From the NCBI RefSeq assembly GCF_006334915.2, contig NZ_VDMA02000011.1:212005-276004 (forward strand): a stretch of DNA of 64,000 nt, written 5' to 3'. Under the pieces are notes generated by a model, which ran no database searches, had not been told where the DNA came from, and was given only the letters and a program-made list of their open reading frames with translations. Each line of letters begins with the position of its first letter. The first letter of the stretch is position 1. This DNA is from Microbispora catharanthi (GTDB taxonomy: Bacteria; Actinomycetota; Actinomycetes; Streptosporangiales; Streptosporangiaceae). Position numbers and translations under genes: made by a program. Positions 37,324 to 46,199 of this stretch are shown one piece after another.

Positions 37324-37456
37324 CGCTTTTTATGCGGATGGTGATAACAATCCGCCCTTCCGCCTTGTGAAAGCGACATAGAAAGTCGTCTTTTTCGCAG
37401 ATATACCGGGACTCATCCACGTCCGCACCCCCCGACGCGGACCCGAGGAGGAGTCC

Positions 37457-38212
37457 ATGAGCGTTCTTGCCCGGCGCCTGGCGATCGGCGTGGCGGCGGC
37501 GGCGCTGCTGGCCGGCTCGGCGGCGCCCGCCCACGCGGCCGCCGCCTACGACTACCACCCGAGCGACGCCGACTGGGCCGACTGCCCACGGCTTCCGGCC
37601 GGTGCCACGCCCGACACCTGGAGCTGCATCTTCATCATCACCGTGGGCGGCTCGATCAAGCTCGGCTCGATCACCCAGGACATCAGCGAGCCGTTGCGGA
37701 TCACCGTCGCACAGGGCAAGCTCGCCGACGGCAGCACGGCGGCGGCGTTCGGCAGCGTCGCCGGCGGCCGGATGAAGGTGCCCGGCGGCCTCATCGGCAA
37801 GCCGTTCGAAGTGCCCAAGCTCACCGACGTGTACGTGGAGACCCAGGGCACCGGGAAGGTCGAGGCCGGCCCGATCTTCCCGACAAACGTCGGCATCAAG
37901 ATCCGCATGATTCACTCGCTGCTCGGCAAGAAGTGCTACATCGGGAGCGACGCCGCTCCGATCGTGCTGAACCCCGAGGTCACCTCGCTGGACTTGACGT
38001 CCATCGACGGGACGCCGGTCTTCAAGGTCGCGGCCAAGGACACGACGTTCGCCGTGCCGAAGGCGTCGGGCTGCGGCCTCAACTGGGGCCTGGTCAACAC
38101 GGCCGTGAACCTGCGGGCCGGGCTGCCCTCGCCAAGCGGCAAGAACGCGGCCGACTTCCAGTGGTTCGTCCGCGGCAAGTCCTACCTGGAGCTTCCCCAG
38201 CTCACGTCCTGA
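37457..38212 (+). CDS. Secreted protein of unknown function
   Basis: 251 aa. Sec signal peptide MSVLARRLAIGVAAAALLAG with likely cleavage after APAHA (about residue 27). The mature part is beta-rich and has four cysteines (DCPRL, WSCIFI, KKCYIG, SGCGLN) that could form two disulfides. Similar secreted proteins occur in Streptosporangiales, without known function. GAGGAGG ribosome-binding site. It is separated from DUF3145 by 133 bp containing a GCGGAT/ATCCGC inverted repeat (37334-37355). Confidence 0.75.
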   Translation: MSVLARRLAIGVAAAALLAGSAAPAHAAAAYDYHPSDADWADCPRLPAGATPDTWSCIFIITVGGSIKLGSITQDISEPLRITVAQGKLADGSTAAAFGSVAGGRMKVPGGLIGKPFEVPKLTDVYVETQGTGKVEAGPIFPTNVGIKIRMIHSLLGKKCYIGSDAAPIVLNPEVTSLDLTSIDGTPVFKVAAKDTTFAVPKASGCGLNWGLVNTAVNLRAGLPSPSGKNAADFQWFVRGKSYLELPQLTS

Positions 38213-38224
38213 CCTCCTCCGCGT

Positions 38225-38256
38225 CCGCCCGGCCCCCACCCGTGGAGGCCGGGCGG
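38225..38256. terminator. Bidirectional terminator
   Basis: Perfect 10-bp inverted repeat CCGCCCGGCC (38225-38234) / GGCCGGGCGG (38247-38256) between the convergent secreted-protein and aldo/keto-reductase genes. Confidence 0.7.
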
Positions 38257-38264
38257 GCGACGGC

Positions 38265-39182
38265 TCAGGCGAGCCCGTCCAGCAGGGCGATGTCCTCGGG
38301 AGACAGGCACAACCGGGCCGCGGCCATGTTCTCCTCCAGGTGAGCGAGCGAGGAGGTGCCGGGAATGGCCAGGGTGACCGGGGAACGGCCGAGCAGCCAG
38401 GCGATCGCCACCTGAGCACGGGTCGCGCCGTGCCGCCCGGCGACCTCGTCGAGCACGGCCAGCCGCTCGGCCGAGGGGGCCATGCCGGGCGGGGCCTGCG
38501 ACAGGTCCACGTCGTGCCGGAGCATGCCGGCGGCGAGCGGGAAATAGGCGGTGAACGCGATGCCGGCGGCCTCGCACGCGGCCAGGACGTCCGCGCCCGA
38601 CCGGTCGAACAGATGGAACCGGTTCTGCACCGCCGCCACGGGGGCGATCGCGCGTGCCTCGGCCAGCTGGTCCACGGTCACTCCGCTGAGCCCGAGCGCC
38701 CGGATCAGCCCGCGTTCGTGAAGCTCGGCCAGCGCCCCGAAGGACTCGGCGAAGGGCACTGCGCTGGGAAACAGCAGTCCGTCGCCGCCCACGCGCAGGT
38801 GGACGAGGTCGAGCCGGGCCCGGCCGAGCCGGACCAGGTTCTCCTCGACCTGTTCGCGCAGCCGCTCCGGCTCCGCGGCGGCCTCGAAACCGTGCCACTC
38901 GTCGCGGACCACGCCGACCTTGGTGGCGATGACCAAATCGTCAGGATAAGGGTGCAGGGCCTGCCTGATCAGGTCGTTGGCGACGTGCGGGCCGTAGAAG
39001 TCGCTGGTGTCGATGTGGGTGACGCCCAGCTCCACGGCCCGGCGCAGCACGGCGAGTGCGGTGGCGTGGTCCCGCGGCGGGCCCCACACGCCCGGACCCG
39101 GCAGCTGCATCGCGCCGTACCCCAGCCGCCGGACGGCCAGGTCGTCCGCGAGCCGAAGGACGTCGCCGATGGAAACGGTCAT
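38265..39182 (-). CDS. Aldo/keto reductase
   Basis: 305 aa NADPH-dependent oxidoreductase of the YdbC/AKR11-like type. Visible: RLGYGAMQLPGPGVWGPP at the N-terminus, catalytic Asp and Tyr in HIDTSDFYGPHVAND, catalytic Lys in VIATKVG, and the cofactor region SPVTLAIPGTSSLAHLEENM. The catalytic His position in VHLRVGG has Arg in place of the second usual residue. Its ATG overlaps the stop of the upstream HTH-like gene (ATGA), so the two are coupled and probably controlled by the paired operators at 39691-39734. Confidence 0.88.
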   Translation of the reverse strand: MTVSIGDVLRLADDLAVRRLGYGAMQLPGPGVWGPPRDHATALAVLRRAVELGVTHIDTSDFYGPHVANDLIRQALHPYPDDLVIATKVGVVRDEWHGFEAAAEPERLREQVEENLVRLGRARLDLVHLRVGGDGLLFPSAVPFAESFGALAELHERGLIRALGLSGVTVDQLAEARAIAPVAAVQNRFHLFDRSGADVLAACEAAGIAFTAYFPLAAGMLRHDVDLSQAPPGMAPSAERLAVLDEVAGRHGATRAQVAIAWLLGRSPVTLAIPGTSSLAHLEENMAAARLCLSPEDIALLDGLA

Positions 39183-39676
39183 ACAGATCTCCTCATGCCG
39201 GCCGCGGTCTGGTCGCCGCGGCTGCGGGAGAGGCGGGCCTGGATCGACGCCGTGGTGATCGCACCCTCGGGATCGCGGTCGAGCTTGTGCCGGCGCACCA
39301 GGTCGTGGACGCCCTGACGGGTGATGCCGAGCATCGCCGCGGCGACCGAGACCGGCACCGCGGTCGCGGCCGGGTGCCCCGCGCGCCGGGCGACCGCCCG
39401 GCCCAACGGCGTGCCCCACCACGCGGCGGGCGGGTCGAACGGCGCGTCACCCGGATACAGCGCGCTCACCAGCCGGATCGCGAGGAAGGCGGCCGCGCGG
39501 TCGTCCTCGCCGCACAGCACGTCGGCCCAGGCCCGGCTCTTCGCCGCCAGAAGCTCGCGCAGTCGCGTGTCCTCGCCGGACAGCTCGTCCGGCTCGAAGA
39601 GGATCTCCAGCGCGTCGAGCACCCTGCCGCCGACGATCCGGCACAGGTCTTCGGCCAGTTCGCGGCGCTCGTCCAT
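39179..39676 (-). CDS. HTH-like DNA-binding protein, putative regulator
   Basis: 165 aa. The C-terminal part VPVSVAAAMLGITRQGVHDL followed by VRRHKLDRDPEGAITTASIQ reads like a MerR/excisionase-type helix-turn-helix with a wing; the N-terminal part is helical. Start at ATG 39676 (GGGAGG site) rather than 39703. No exact family recognised. It heads a two-gene unit with the aldo/keto reductase and lies directly behind two 23-bp inverted-repeat operators, so autoregulation is plausible (inference). Confidence 0.68.
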   Translation of the reverse strand: MDERRELAEDLCRIVGGRVLDALEILFEPDELSGEDTRLRELLAAKSRAWADVLCGEDDRAAAFLAIRLVSALYPGDAPFDPPAAWWGTPLGRAVARRAGHPAATAVPVSVAAAMLGITRQGVHDLVRRHKLDRDPEGAITTASIQARLSRSRGDQTAAGMRRSV

Positions 39677-39690
39677 GCCCGCCTCCCTTC

Positions 39691-39734
39691 TACTTGACGA
39701 CAAGCATCAAGTACTTGTCGTCGAGCGTCAAGTA
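39691..39734. promoter_or_regulatory. Paired 23-bp inverted-repeat operators
   Basis: Two adjacent sites of form TACTTG-N11-CAAGTA occur at 39691-39713 and 39712-39734, sharing the central TA. They sit 15-58 nt upstream of the HTH-like gene start and stand out by their lower GC. Such spacing suits cooperative binding by a dimeric repressor. Confidence 0.65.
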
Positions 39735-39764
39735 TTCGAGTGTCCGCTCTGGGGGAACGCGAAA

Positions 39765-39794
39765 GCGCCGGCCCCCGGATGCGGGGACCGGCGC
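39765..39794 (-). terminator. Terminator of the fab-acc gene cluster
   Basis: GCGCCGG-CCCCC pairs with GGGG-A-CCGGCGC, leaving a T-rich stretch after the hairpin on the minus strand. It is 13 nt beyond the carboxyltransferase stop. Confidence 0.7.
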
Positions 39795-39807
39795 CTTCCG
39801 TGCGTCG

Positions 39808-41229
39808 TCAGAGCGGGATGTTGCCGTGGGCGCCCCGGGCCGGAGTGGCCTGGGCGAGCACCCGGGCGATCGCGCCGCGCGTCTTGGCCGGCTCGATCAC
39901 CTCGTCGATCACGCCGAGGTCGAGGGCGCGCTGGAGGCCGCCCGCCGCCTTCTCGTGCTCCTCGGCGAGCCGGGCCTCGAGCGCGGAGCGCTCCTCCTCC
40001 GGGGCGGCGGCGAGCTCGCGCCGCTTGAGGATGCGCACCGCGGCGACCGCACCCATGACCGCCACCTCGATGGACGGCCAGGCGAACACCCGGGTCGCGC
40101 CGAGCGAGCGGGAGTTCATCGCGATGTACGCCCCGCCGTACGCCTTGCGGGTGATCAGCGTGACGCGCGGCACGGACGCCTCGGCGAACGCGTGCAGCAG
40201 CTTCGCGCCCCGCCGGACGACCCCGTCGTGCTCCTGGCCGACGCCGGGGAGGTAGCCCGGCACGTCCACGAGCACCACCAGCGGCACCCCGAAGGCATCG
40301 CACATCCGGACGAACCGGGCGGCCTTCTCGGCCGAGGCGGAGTCGAGGCAGCCGCCGAGCCGCATCGGGTTGTTGGCGATGACGCCGACCGTGCGGCCGC
40401 CGAAGCGGCCCAGGGTGGTGACGATGTTCGGCGCCCACTTGGGGTGCAGCTCCACGCCGGGCTCGTCGAGCAGCCCGTTCACCAGCGGATGCACGTCGTA
40501 GGCGCGGCGGGGGTTGTCGGGGAGCAGGTCGCTGAAGTCGACCTCGTCCACCTCGCCGCGCACCCGGCCCTGGTGGCCGAGCAGGCAGGCGAGCTGGCGG
40601 GCCCGCAGCATCGCCTCGGGCTCGTCCTTGGTGACGACGTGGACGACGCCGCTGCGCTTGCTGTGCGGCTCGGGACCGCCGAGGGCGGCCATGTCGATCT
40701 GCTCGCCGGTGACGCTGCGGACGACGTCGGGGCCGGTGACGAAGATGCGGCCCTGGTCGGCCAGGATCACGATGTCGGTCAGGGCCGGGCCGTAGGCGGC
40801 GCCGCCGGCCGCCGGGCCGACGACGACGGAGATCTGTGGGACCAGGCCCGAGGCCTTGGTCATGGCGGCGAACACGCGGCCCACGGCGTGCAGCGACTCG
40901 ACGCCCTCGGCCAGGCGGGCGCCGCCGCAGTGCCAGAGGCCGATGATCGGCACCCGCTCGCGCACGGCCACGTCGTAGGCGTGGACGATGTGCTCACAGC
41001 CCTCCGCGCCCATCGCGCCGCCCTGGACCTGGGCGTCGCTGCAGAACGCCACGACCGGCACACCTTCGATGCGCCCGGTCACCGCACGCACGCCGCTCTT
41101 GTCCTCGGGGGTGATCGGCCGGATCGAGCCCTCGTCCAGCAGGTGGCCGAGGCGCACCAGGGGGTCACGATGGTCGACGGCGGCGGCTCCGGCGGCATCG
41201 GCCACCGTCCTGCTGTCCAGCACTGTCAT
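39808..41229 (-). CDS. Acyl-CoA carboxylase carboxyltransferase (beta) subunit
   Basis: 473 aa AccD/PccB-type subunit that transfers carboxyl from biotin to acetyl- or propionyl-CoA. Acyl-CoA-binding oxyanion loops are seen in SVVVGPAAGGAAYGPALTD (N-terminal half) and TLITRKAYGGAYIAMNSR (C-terminal half). Also LVVLVDVPGYLPGVGQEHDG. The start at ATG 41229 has GGGAG upstream. It lies 14 nt after fabF in the same direction, so probably supplies malonyl-CoA for the adjacent FAS genes; the biotin subunit is not in the window. Confidence 0.9.
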   Translation of the reverse strand: MTVLDSRTVADAAGAAAVDHRDPLVRLGHLLDEGSIRPITPEDKSGVRAVTGRIEGVPVVAFCSDAQVQGGAMGAEGCEHIVHAYDVAVRERVPIIGLWHCGGARLAEGVESLHAVGRVFAAMTKASGLVPQISVVVGPAAGGAAYGPALTDIVILADQGRIFVTGPDVVRSVTGEQIDMAALGGPEPHSKRSGVVHVVTKDEPEAMLRARQLACLLGHQGRVRGEVDEVDFSDLLPDNPRRAYDVHPLVNGLLDEPGVELHPKWAPNIVTTLGRFGGRTVGVIANNPMRLGGCLDSASAEKAARFVRMCDAFGVPLVVLVDVPGYLPGVGQEHDGVVRRGAKLLHAFAEASVPRVTLITRKAYGGAYIAMNSRSLGATRVFAWPSIEVAVMGAVAAVRILKRRELAAAPEEERSALEARLAEEHEKAAGGLQRALDLGVIDEVIEPAKTRGAIARVLAQATPARGAHGNIPL

Positions 41230-41243
41230 TCGAGACTCCCTTG

Positions 41244-42476
41244 TCAAACCGTCGTGAAGGCCACGGCGACGTTGTGTCCGCCGAACCCGAAGGAGTTGTT
41301 GATCGCGGCGAGCTGGTCGCCCTCGAGCTTGCGGGGTTCGCCGCGTACGAGGTCGACTTCGATGCCGTCGGCCGGGTCGTCCAGGTTCGCGATGGCCGGC
41401 ACGATCCGCTCGTGCAGGGCGAGAATGGTGAAGATCGACTCGATGCCGCCGGCGCCGCCGAGGAGGTGGCCGGTCATCGACTTGGTGGCGGTGACGATCG
41501 CGTGGTCGCCGATGGCGTCCTTGATCGCACGGGCCTCGATCTCGTCGCCGAGCGGGGTCGACGTGGCGTGGGCGTTGACGTGGACGACGTCCGACGGGGC
41601 GAGGTCCGCGTTCCTGAGGGCCCGGAGCATGGCCTCCGTGCCGCCCTTGCCGTCCGGGTCCAGCCCGGTGATGTGGAAGGCGTCGCTGGTGTAACCGGCT
41701 CCGGCGGCAACGGCGTAGATGCGGGCGCCGCGAGCCAGGGCGTGCTCCTCCGACTCCAGCACCACGATGCCCGCGCCCTCGCCGAGCACGAAGCCGTCGC
41801 GGCCCTTGTCGAACGGGCGGGAGGCCCGCTCGGGCTCGTCGTTGCGGGTCGACATGGCCCGCGCCGCGGCGAACGACGCCACGTTCAGACCGTGGATCGC
41901 CGCCTCGGTGCCGCCGGCGACCACCATGTCGGCCCGGCCGGAGCGGATCATGTCGATGCCGTAGCCGATGGACTCGGCGCCGGTGGCGCAGGCGCTGACT
42001 GTGGCGTGCGCGCCGGCCTTGGCGCCCAGCTCGATGCTGATCCAACCGGCCGAACCGTTGGGCATGAGCATGGGCACGGTGAACGGCGACAGCCGGTTCC
42101 AGCCCTTCTCCCGGTAGAGGTCGTAGGCGGAAAGGATCGTTCCGATTCCGCCGATGCCGCTGCCGACCACCACGCCCAGACGGTCGCCGTCCACCTCGGG
42201 GGCGCCCGCGTCCTGCCAGGCCTGCCTGGCGGCGATCAGGGCGAACTGCTCGGCGCGGTCGAGCCTCCTGGCCTCGGGCCGGGGAAGCACCTCGCCGGGG
42301 TCGACGGCCGCCACACCGGCGAACTTCACCGGCACGGTGTCGACCCAGTCCTCGGTGAGCGTGCGGATGCCCGACCGCCCCTCGAGGAGCGCCGACCAGG
42401 TCGATGCGACGTCTCCACCGAGGGGCGTCGTCGCGCCGAGCCCGGTGACTACGACACGTACCCGGTCCTTACTCAC
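41244..42476 (-). CDS. fabF: 3-oxoacyl-ACP synthase II (KASII)
   Basis: 410 aa condensing enzyme elongating acyl-ACP with malonyl-ACP. Catalytic triad visible: C163 (SACATGAE), H303 (NAHATSTPLGD), H337 (KSMTGHLLGGAGG), with structural K332. C-terminal NNSFGFGGHNVAVAF. GTG start with GAGGAG. Third-last gene of the fabD-fabH-acpP-fabF-acc cluster. Confidence 0.95.
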   Translation of the reverse strand: MSKDRVRVVVTGLGATTPLGGDVASTWSALLEGRSGIRTLTEDWVDTVPVKFAGVAAVDPGEVLPRPEARRLDRAEQFALIAARQAWQDAGAPEVDGDRLGVVVGSGIGGIGTILSAYDLYREKGWNRLSPFTVPMLMPNGSAGWISIELGAKAGAHATVSACATGAESIGYGIDMIRSGRADMVVAGGTEAAIHGLNVASFAAARAMSTRNDEPERASRPFDKGRDGFVLGEGAGIVVLESEEHALARGARIYAVAAGAGYTSDAFHITGLDPDGKGGTEAMLRALRNADLAPSDVVHVNAHATSTPLGDEIEARAIKDAIGDHAIVTATKSMTGHLLGGAGGIESIFTILALHERIVPAIANLDDPADGIEVDLVRGEPRKLEGDQLAAINNSFGFGGHNVAVAFTTV

Positions 42477-42585
42477 TTGTCTGCACTCCTCTTGGTAATC
42501 AGGGCGTGAAAGGGGGCCGGACGCGCCCTGTCGCCTCGCCGGAGGCGGGGGCGGGCACGTCCGCGCAGCCGTCGTACGGCGAAGG

Positions 42586-42825
42586 TCAGGCCTGGATGAA
42601 GCTGATGACGTCCTTGACGGTCTTCAGGTGCTTGAGCTGGTCGTCGGGGATCTCGACGCCGAACTCGTCCTGGGCCGCGACGGCGATCTCGACCATGGAG
42701 AGCGAGTCGATGTCCAGGTCGTCCACGAAGCTCTTCTCCGGGGTGACCTCGTCGGCCGAAATGCCGGTGATCTCGTTGATGATCTTGCCGAGGCCCGCGA
42801 GGATCTCCTGCTCGGTCAGTGCCAT
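42586..42825 (-). CDS. acpP: Acyl carrier protein
   Basis: 79 aa. The phosphopantetheine attachment serine is S41 in DDLDIDSLSMVEI. Acidic helical protein of standard ACP length. Between fabH and fabF as in Streptomyces. Confidence 0.95.
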   Translation of the reverse strand: MALTEQEILAGLGKIINEITGISADEVTPEKSFVDDLDIDSLSMVEIAVAAQDEFGVEIPDDQLKHLKTVKDVISFIQA

Positions 42826-42905
42826 GTCGCGACTACTCCTTGGATTTACTGTCTTCCGGGTTTCCTGGGTTGCCCCAGCTCTGTACGGCAGGCCGTACAA
42901 GTTCC

Positions 42906-43862
42906 TCAGGGGATCTCGATCACCTGGGAGGCGTAGGTGAGGCCGGCGCCGAAGCCCAGCAGCAGGGCCAGGCCGCCCGACTGGACCTCGCCGCGCTCGA
43001 TCATGCGTGAGAGCGCGAGCGGGATCGACGCGGCGGAGGTGTTGCCGGCGAGCACGATGTCCCTGGCGACGACGGCGTTGTCGGCGCCCAGCTTGCGCGC
43101 GATGGCCTCGACGATCCGCAGGTTCGCCTGGTGGGGAACGAAGGCGGCCAGGTCGGCGGGGTCCACGCCCGCACGCTCGCAGGCGAGCTTGGCCACCGGG
43201 TGAAGCGCGGTGGTGGCCCAGCGGAACACCGTCTGGCCTTCCTGGTAGAGGAAGGACTGACGGTCCTTGATCATGATTGCCTCGGCCTTGTCGCCGGCGC
43301 TGCCCCAGGCCACCGGGCCGATGCCCGGCCGGTCGGAGGGGCCCACGACTGCGGCGCCCGCGCCGTCGGCGAAGATCACGGCGGTCGACCGGTCTTCGCC
43401 GTCGACCCACTGGGTGAGCTTCTCGCTGCCCACGACCAGCACGTTGGTCGCCGAGCCCGACCGCACCGCGTCGGACGCGGCGGCCAGCGCGTAGCAGAAC
43501 CCCGCGCACGCGGCGTTGAGGTCGAAGGCGCCGGGGGCGGTGATGCCGAGCCGGTGGGCGACGCGGCCCGCGGCGTTGGGAATCGGGGCCTCGATCGTGC
43601 AGGTCGCCACGATCACCAGGTCGATGTCGTCGCTGGACAGGCCGCTGGCCGCCAGGGCCTTGCCGCCGGCCTGCACCGCGAGGTCGATCTCCGACTCCTG
43701 CGGGCCCGCCACGCGGCGTTCCTTGATGCCGACGCGGCTCTGGATCCACTCGTCGTTGGTGTCGAGCCGGGCGGCGAGGTCGTCGTTGGTCACGACCTGG
43801 GCGGGCTGGTAGCCGCCGAACGCGAGAATCCTCGCCGCGGGGGCGCCTTGACCGAGCCTCAC
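42906..43862 (-). CDS. fabH: 3-oxoacyl-ACP synthase III (KASIII)
   Basis: 318 aa enzyme starting fatty-acid synthesis by condensing an acyl-CoA primer with malonyl-ACP. Catalytic C119 (NAACAGFCYAL), H244 (FVPHQANLRI) and N274 (AGNTSAASIP) are all present. The GTG start overlaps the fabD stop (GTGA), so translation is coupled. In this group branched primers are expected. Confidence 0.95.
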   Translation of the reverse strand: MRLGQGAPAARILAFGGYQPAQVVTNDDLAARLDTNDEWIQSRVGIKERRVAGPQESEIDLAVQAGGKALAASGLSSDDIDLVIVATCTIEAPIPNAAGRVAHRLGITAPGAFDLNAACAGFCYALAAASDAVRSGSATNVLVVGSEKLTQWVDGEDRSTAVIFADGAGAAVVGPSDRPGIGPVAWGSAGDKAEAIMIKDRQSFLYQEGQTVFRWATTALHPVAKLACERAGVDPADLAAFVPHQANLRIVEAIARKLGADNAVVARDIVLAGNTSAASIPLALSRMIERGEVQSGGLALLLGFGAGLTYASQVIEIP

Positions 43863-44755
43863 TTCAGAACCTCCCGTGCGGTGTCCAGGTCGGCAGGCGT
43901 CTTGAGCGCCACGGTCTTCACCCCGGGGAGGGCCCGACGGGCCAGGCCCGTCAGCGTGCCGCCGGGCAGCAGCTCGATCACGGCGGTGACGCCGCGCTCG
44001 GCCATCGTCGCCATGCAGGCGTCCCACCGGACCGGGTTGGCCACCTGATTGACCAGCCGGTCGAGGAACTCGCCTCCTCCTGCGACGGCCGCGCCGTCGG
44101 AGTTGGACAGCAGCGTGACCGACGGGTCCGCGGGGGTGAGGGCCGCGGCCTCGGCGCGCAGATGGTCGACGGCGGGGGCCATGTGGACGGTGTGGAAGGC
44201 TCCGGCGACCGCCAGGGGGCGCACCCGCGCCTTCTCCGGCGGCTCGGCCGCGAAGGCCTCCAGCTGCGCCCGCGTGCCGCCCGCGACGATCTGGCCCGCG
44301 CCGTTCATGTTGGCGGGGGTCAGTCCGTGCTTGGAGATCGCGGCGAGGACGTCCTCCTCCGCGCCGCCGAGCACGGCGCTCATGCCGGTCTCGGTGACGG
44401 CGGCGGCCTTGGCCATCGCCCGGCCGCGCTCGCGCACCAGGGCGAGGGCCTGCTCGGGGGTCAGCACCCCGGCCATCGCGGCGGCGGCGAGCTCGCCCAC
44501 GCTGTGCCCCGCGACCATGTCCGGCCGGACCCCGAGCGTCTCGAACGACGCCAGGGCGGCCGCCACAAGCAGGGGCTGGGCCACGGCGGTGTCGCGGATC
44601 TCGTCGGCGCCGGCGGTCGTCCCGTACGTCACGAGATCGAGCTCCACGATCTCCGACCACGCGGAGATTCGGTCGCGGAACTCGGGTATCTCGAGCCACG
44701 GACTGAGGAATCCTGGGGTTTGGGCGCCTTGGCCCGGAGCGACGATGACGAGCAC
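43859..44755 (-). CDS. fabD: Malonyl-CoA:ACP transacylase
   Basis: 298 aa. Nucleophile S85 in VAGHSVGELAAA, catalytic His H188 in AGAFHTVHM, N-terminal VIVAPGQGAQTPGF. Loads malonyl onto ACP for both FabH and FabF. First gene of the FAS operon; the 117-bp gap to the regulator gene upstream should hold the operon promoter. Confidence 0.95.
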   Translation of the reverse strand: MLVIVAPGQGAQTPGFLSPWLEIPEFRDRISAWSEIVELDLVTYGTTAGADEIRDTAVAQPLLVAAALASFETLGVRPDMVAGHSVGELAAAAMAGVLTPEQALALVRERGRAMAKAAAVTETGMSAVLGGAEEDVLAAISKHGLTPANMNGAGQIVAGGTRAQLEAFAAEPPEKARVRPLAVAGAFHTVHMAPAVDHLRAEAAALTPADPSVTLLSNSDGAAVAGGGEFLDRLVNQVANPVRWDACMATMAERGVTAVIELLPGGTLTGLARRALPGVKTVALKTPADLDTAREVLK

Positions 44756-44872
44756 GTACTCAACCCTGCCCTGTAGAGGTTCACCACACTGATGGAGATC
44801 CGAACGAACTTTGTGGCCGCCGCGTTGTGGGGTACCTACAGTTTCGGTGTCGAGAAGATTAAGGCACCCGGC

Positions 44873-46111
44873 TCAGGTTACGGACAGGCGCCCGAGTATG
44901 AGACCCACCTGGAGGGTGAATGCGGACCGCCCCTCCGTGGGCTGGTACCCGGTCAGTTCCGTGATCTTACGTAGACGGTACCGCACGGTGTTGGGATGGA
45001 CGAACAGCAGCCGGGCCGTCGCCTCAAGGGAGGTTCCCTGCTCCAGGTACGTCGCGAGCGTGTCGAGCAGCGGGGTCCCGGCGAGCGGCTTGTAGACGTT
45101 CTCCACCAGCTGGGCCCTGGCGTCCTCGTCGCCGTCCAGCGCGCGCTCGGCGAGCAGGTCCTCGGCGAGGACCGGGCGCGGGGCGTCGGGCCAGCCGGCG
45201 GCGGCACGCAGGCCGGCGATGGCGGCGCGGGCCGAGCTGGCCGCCGCGTGCAGGTCGGGCACCTCCGGCCCGATCACGACGGGCCCGGGGCCGAAGCGCG
45301 CCACCACGCCGCGGGCCGCGTCCTTGACGCCGTCCGCGCCGCCCACGATGACGATGAGCCGGTCGCCCTGCACCCCGGCGAGCAGCTCGTGGCCGAGGCG
45401 CCGCCCCTTGTCGCGCAGCCCGTCGATGACGCTCTGCGGGTCCTCGTCGGGGGCGTACCCGGCGAAGACGACGACGGGCGCGGAGGTCCAGCCGAGCGCG
45501 GCGGCCCACGAGTGCAGCCCGTCGTCGACCTGGCCGCGCACCAGCGCGTCCACGATCAGCGCCTCAAGCCGCGCGTCCCACGAGCCGCGCGCCTCGGCCT
45601 CCCTGGCGTACACCTGGGCGGCGGCGAAGGCGACGTCGCGCGTGTAGCGCAGCATCGCGTGCCGCAGCAACTCCGCGCCGCCGGGCGCGGCCAGCTCCTC
45701 GACCTGGGCCTCGACGACCTCGACGACGATGCGGACGAGGTCGACCGTCTGCTGGAGCGACACGCTGCGCTTGAGCTCGCGCGGCGCGGTGCCGAAGAAC
45801 TCGATACTCGGCGTCGGCCGCCCCTCGCCCGCGTGGCCGAACCACTCGACGAACGCCGCGATGCCGGCCTGCGCCACCAGGCCGACCCACGACCTGTCCT
45901 CCGCCGACAGCGCGCGATACCAGGCCAGCCGCTCCTCCATCCGGGCCATCGCGGCCGTCCCGAGGCTGCCCATGGCCCGGTCGAGCCGTCGCGCCGTGTC
46001 CTCCCGGATCTTGTCGCTCATCGGCACACCGTCTCCGGCCATCCGGACGACGTCGTCGCTCTGCCCGTCCGTACGCACCTGTCCGCCGTTCCACGCGCCC
46101 CGCTCGCTCAC
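44873..46111 (-). CDS. fasR: PucR/CdaR-type regulator, FasR-like activator of fatty-acid synthesis
   Basis: 412 aa. Central domain unlike known ligand folds, C-terminal PucR helix-turn-helix: LATYLEQGTSLEATARLLFV, HPNTVRYRLRKITELTG. Adjacency upstream of fabD-fabH-acpP-fabF matches FasR of Streptomyces, which activates that operon. Start uncertain: GTG 46111, or ATG 46021 (MSDKIRED, with GGAGA upstream). Gene symbol given by synteny. Confidence 0.83.
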   Translation of the reverse strand: MSERGAWNGGQVRTDGQSDDVVRMAGDGVPMSDKIREDTARRLDRAMGSLGTAAMARMEERLAWYRALSAEDRSWVGLVAQAGIAAFVEWFGHAGEGRPTPSIEFFGTAPRELKRSVSLQQTVDLVRIVVEVVEAQVEELAAPGGAELLRHAMLRYTRDVAFAAAQVYAREAEARGSWDARLEALIVDALVRGQVDDGLHSWAAALGWTSAPVVVFAGYAPDEDPQSVIDGLRDKGRRLGHELLAGVQGDRLIVIVGGADGVKDAARGVVARFGPGPVVIGPEVPDLHAAASSARAAIAGLRAAAGWPDAPRPVLAEDLLAERALDGDEDARAQLVENVYKPLAGTPLLDTLATYLEQGTSLEATARLLFVHPNTVRYRLRKITELTGYQPTEGRSAFTLQVGLILGRLSVT

Positions 46112-46199
46112 GCCCTCTAGCGTGCCAGGTCATCCCGGTGATCGTGCCGTACGGGGGTGTGGACTGTGTCGTCGCAGGTCGGAACGGCGGCCCGCGGCC

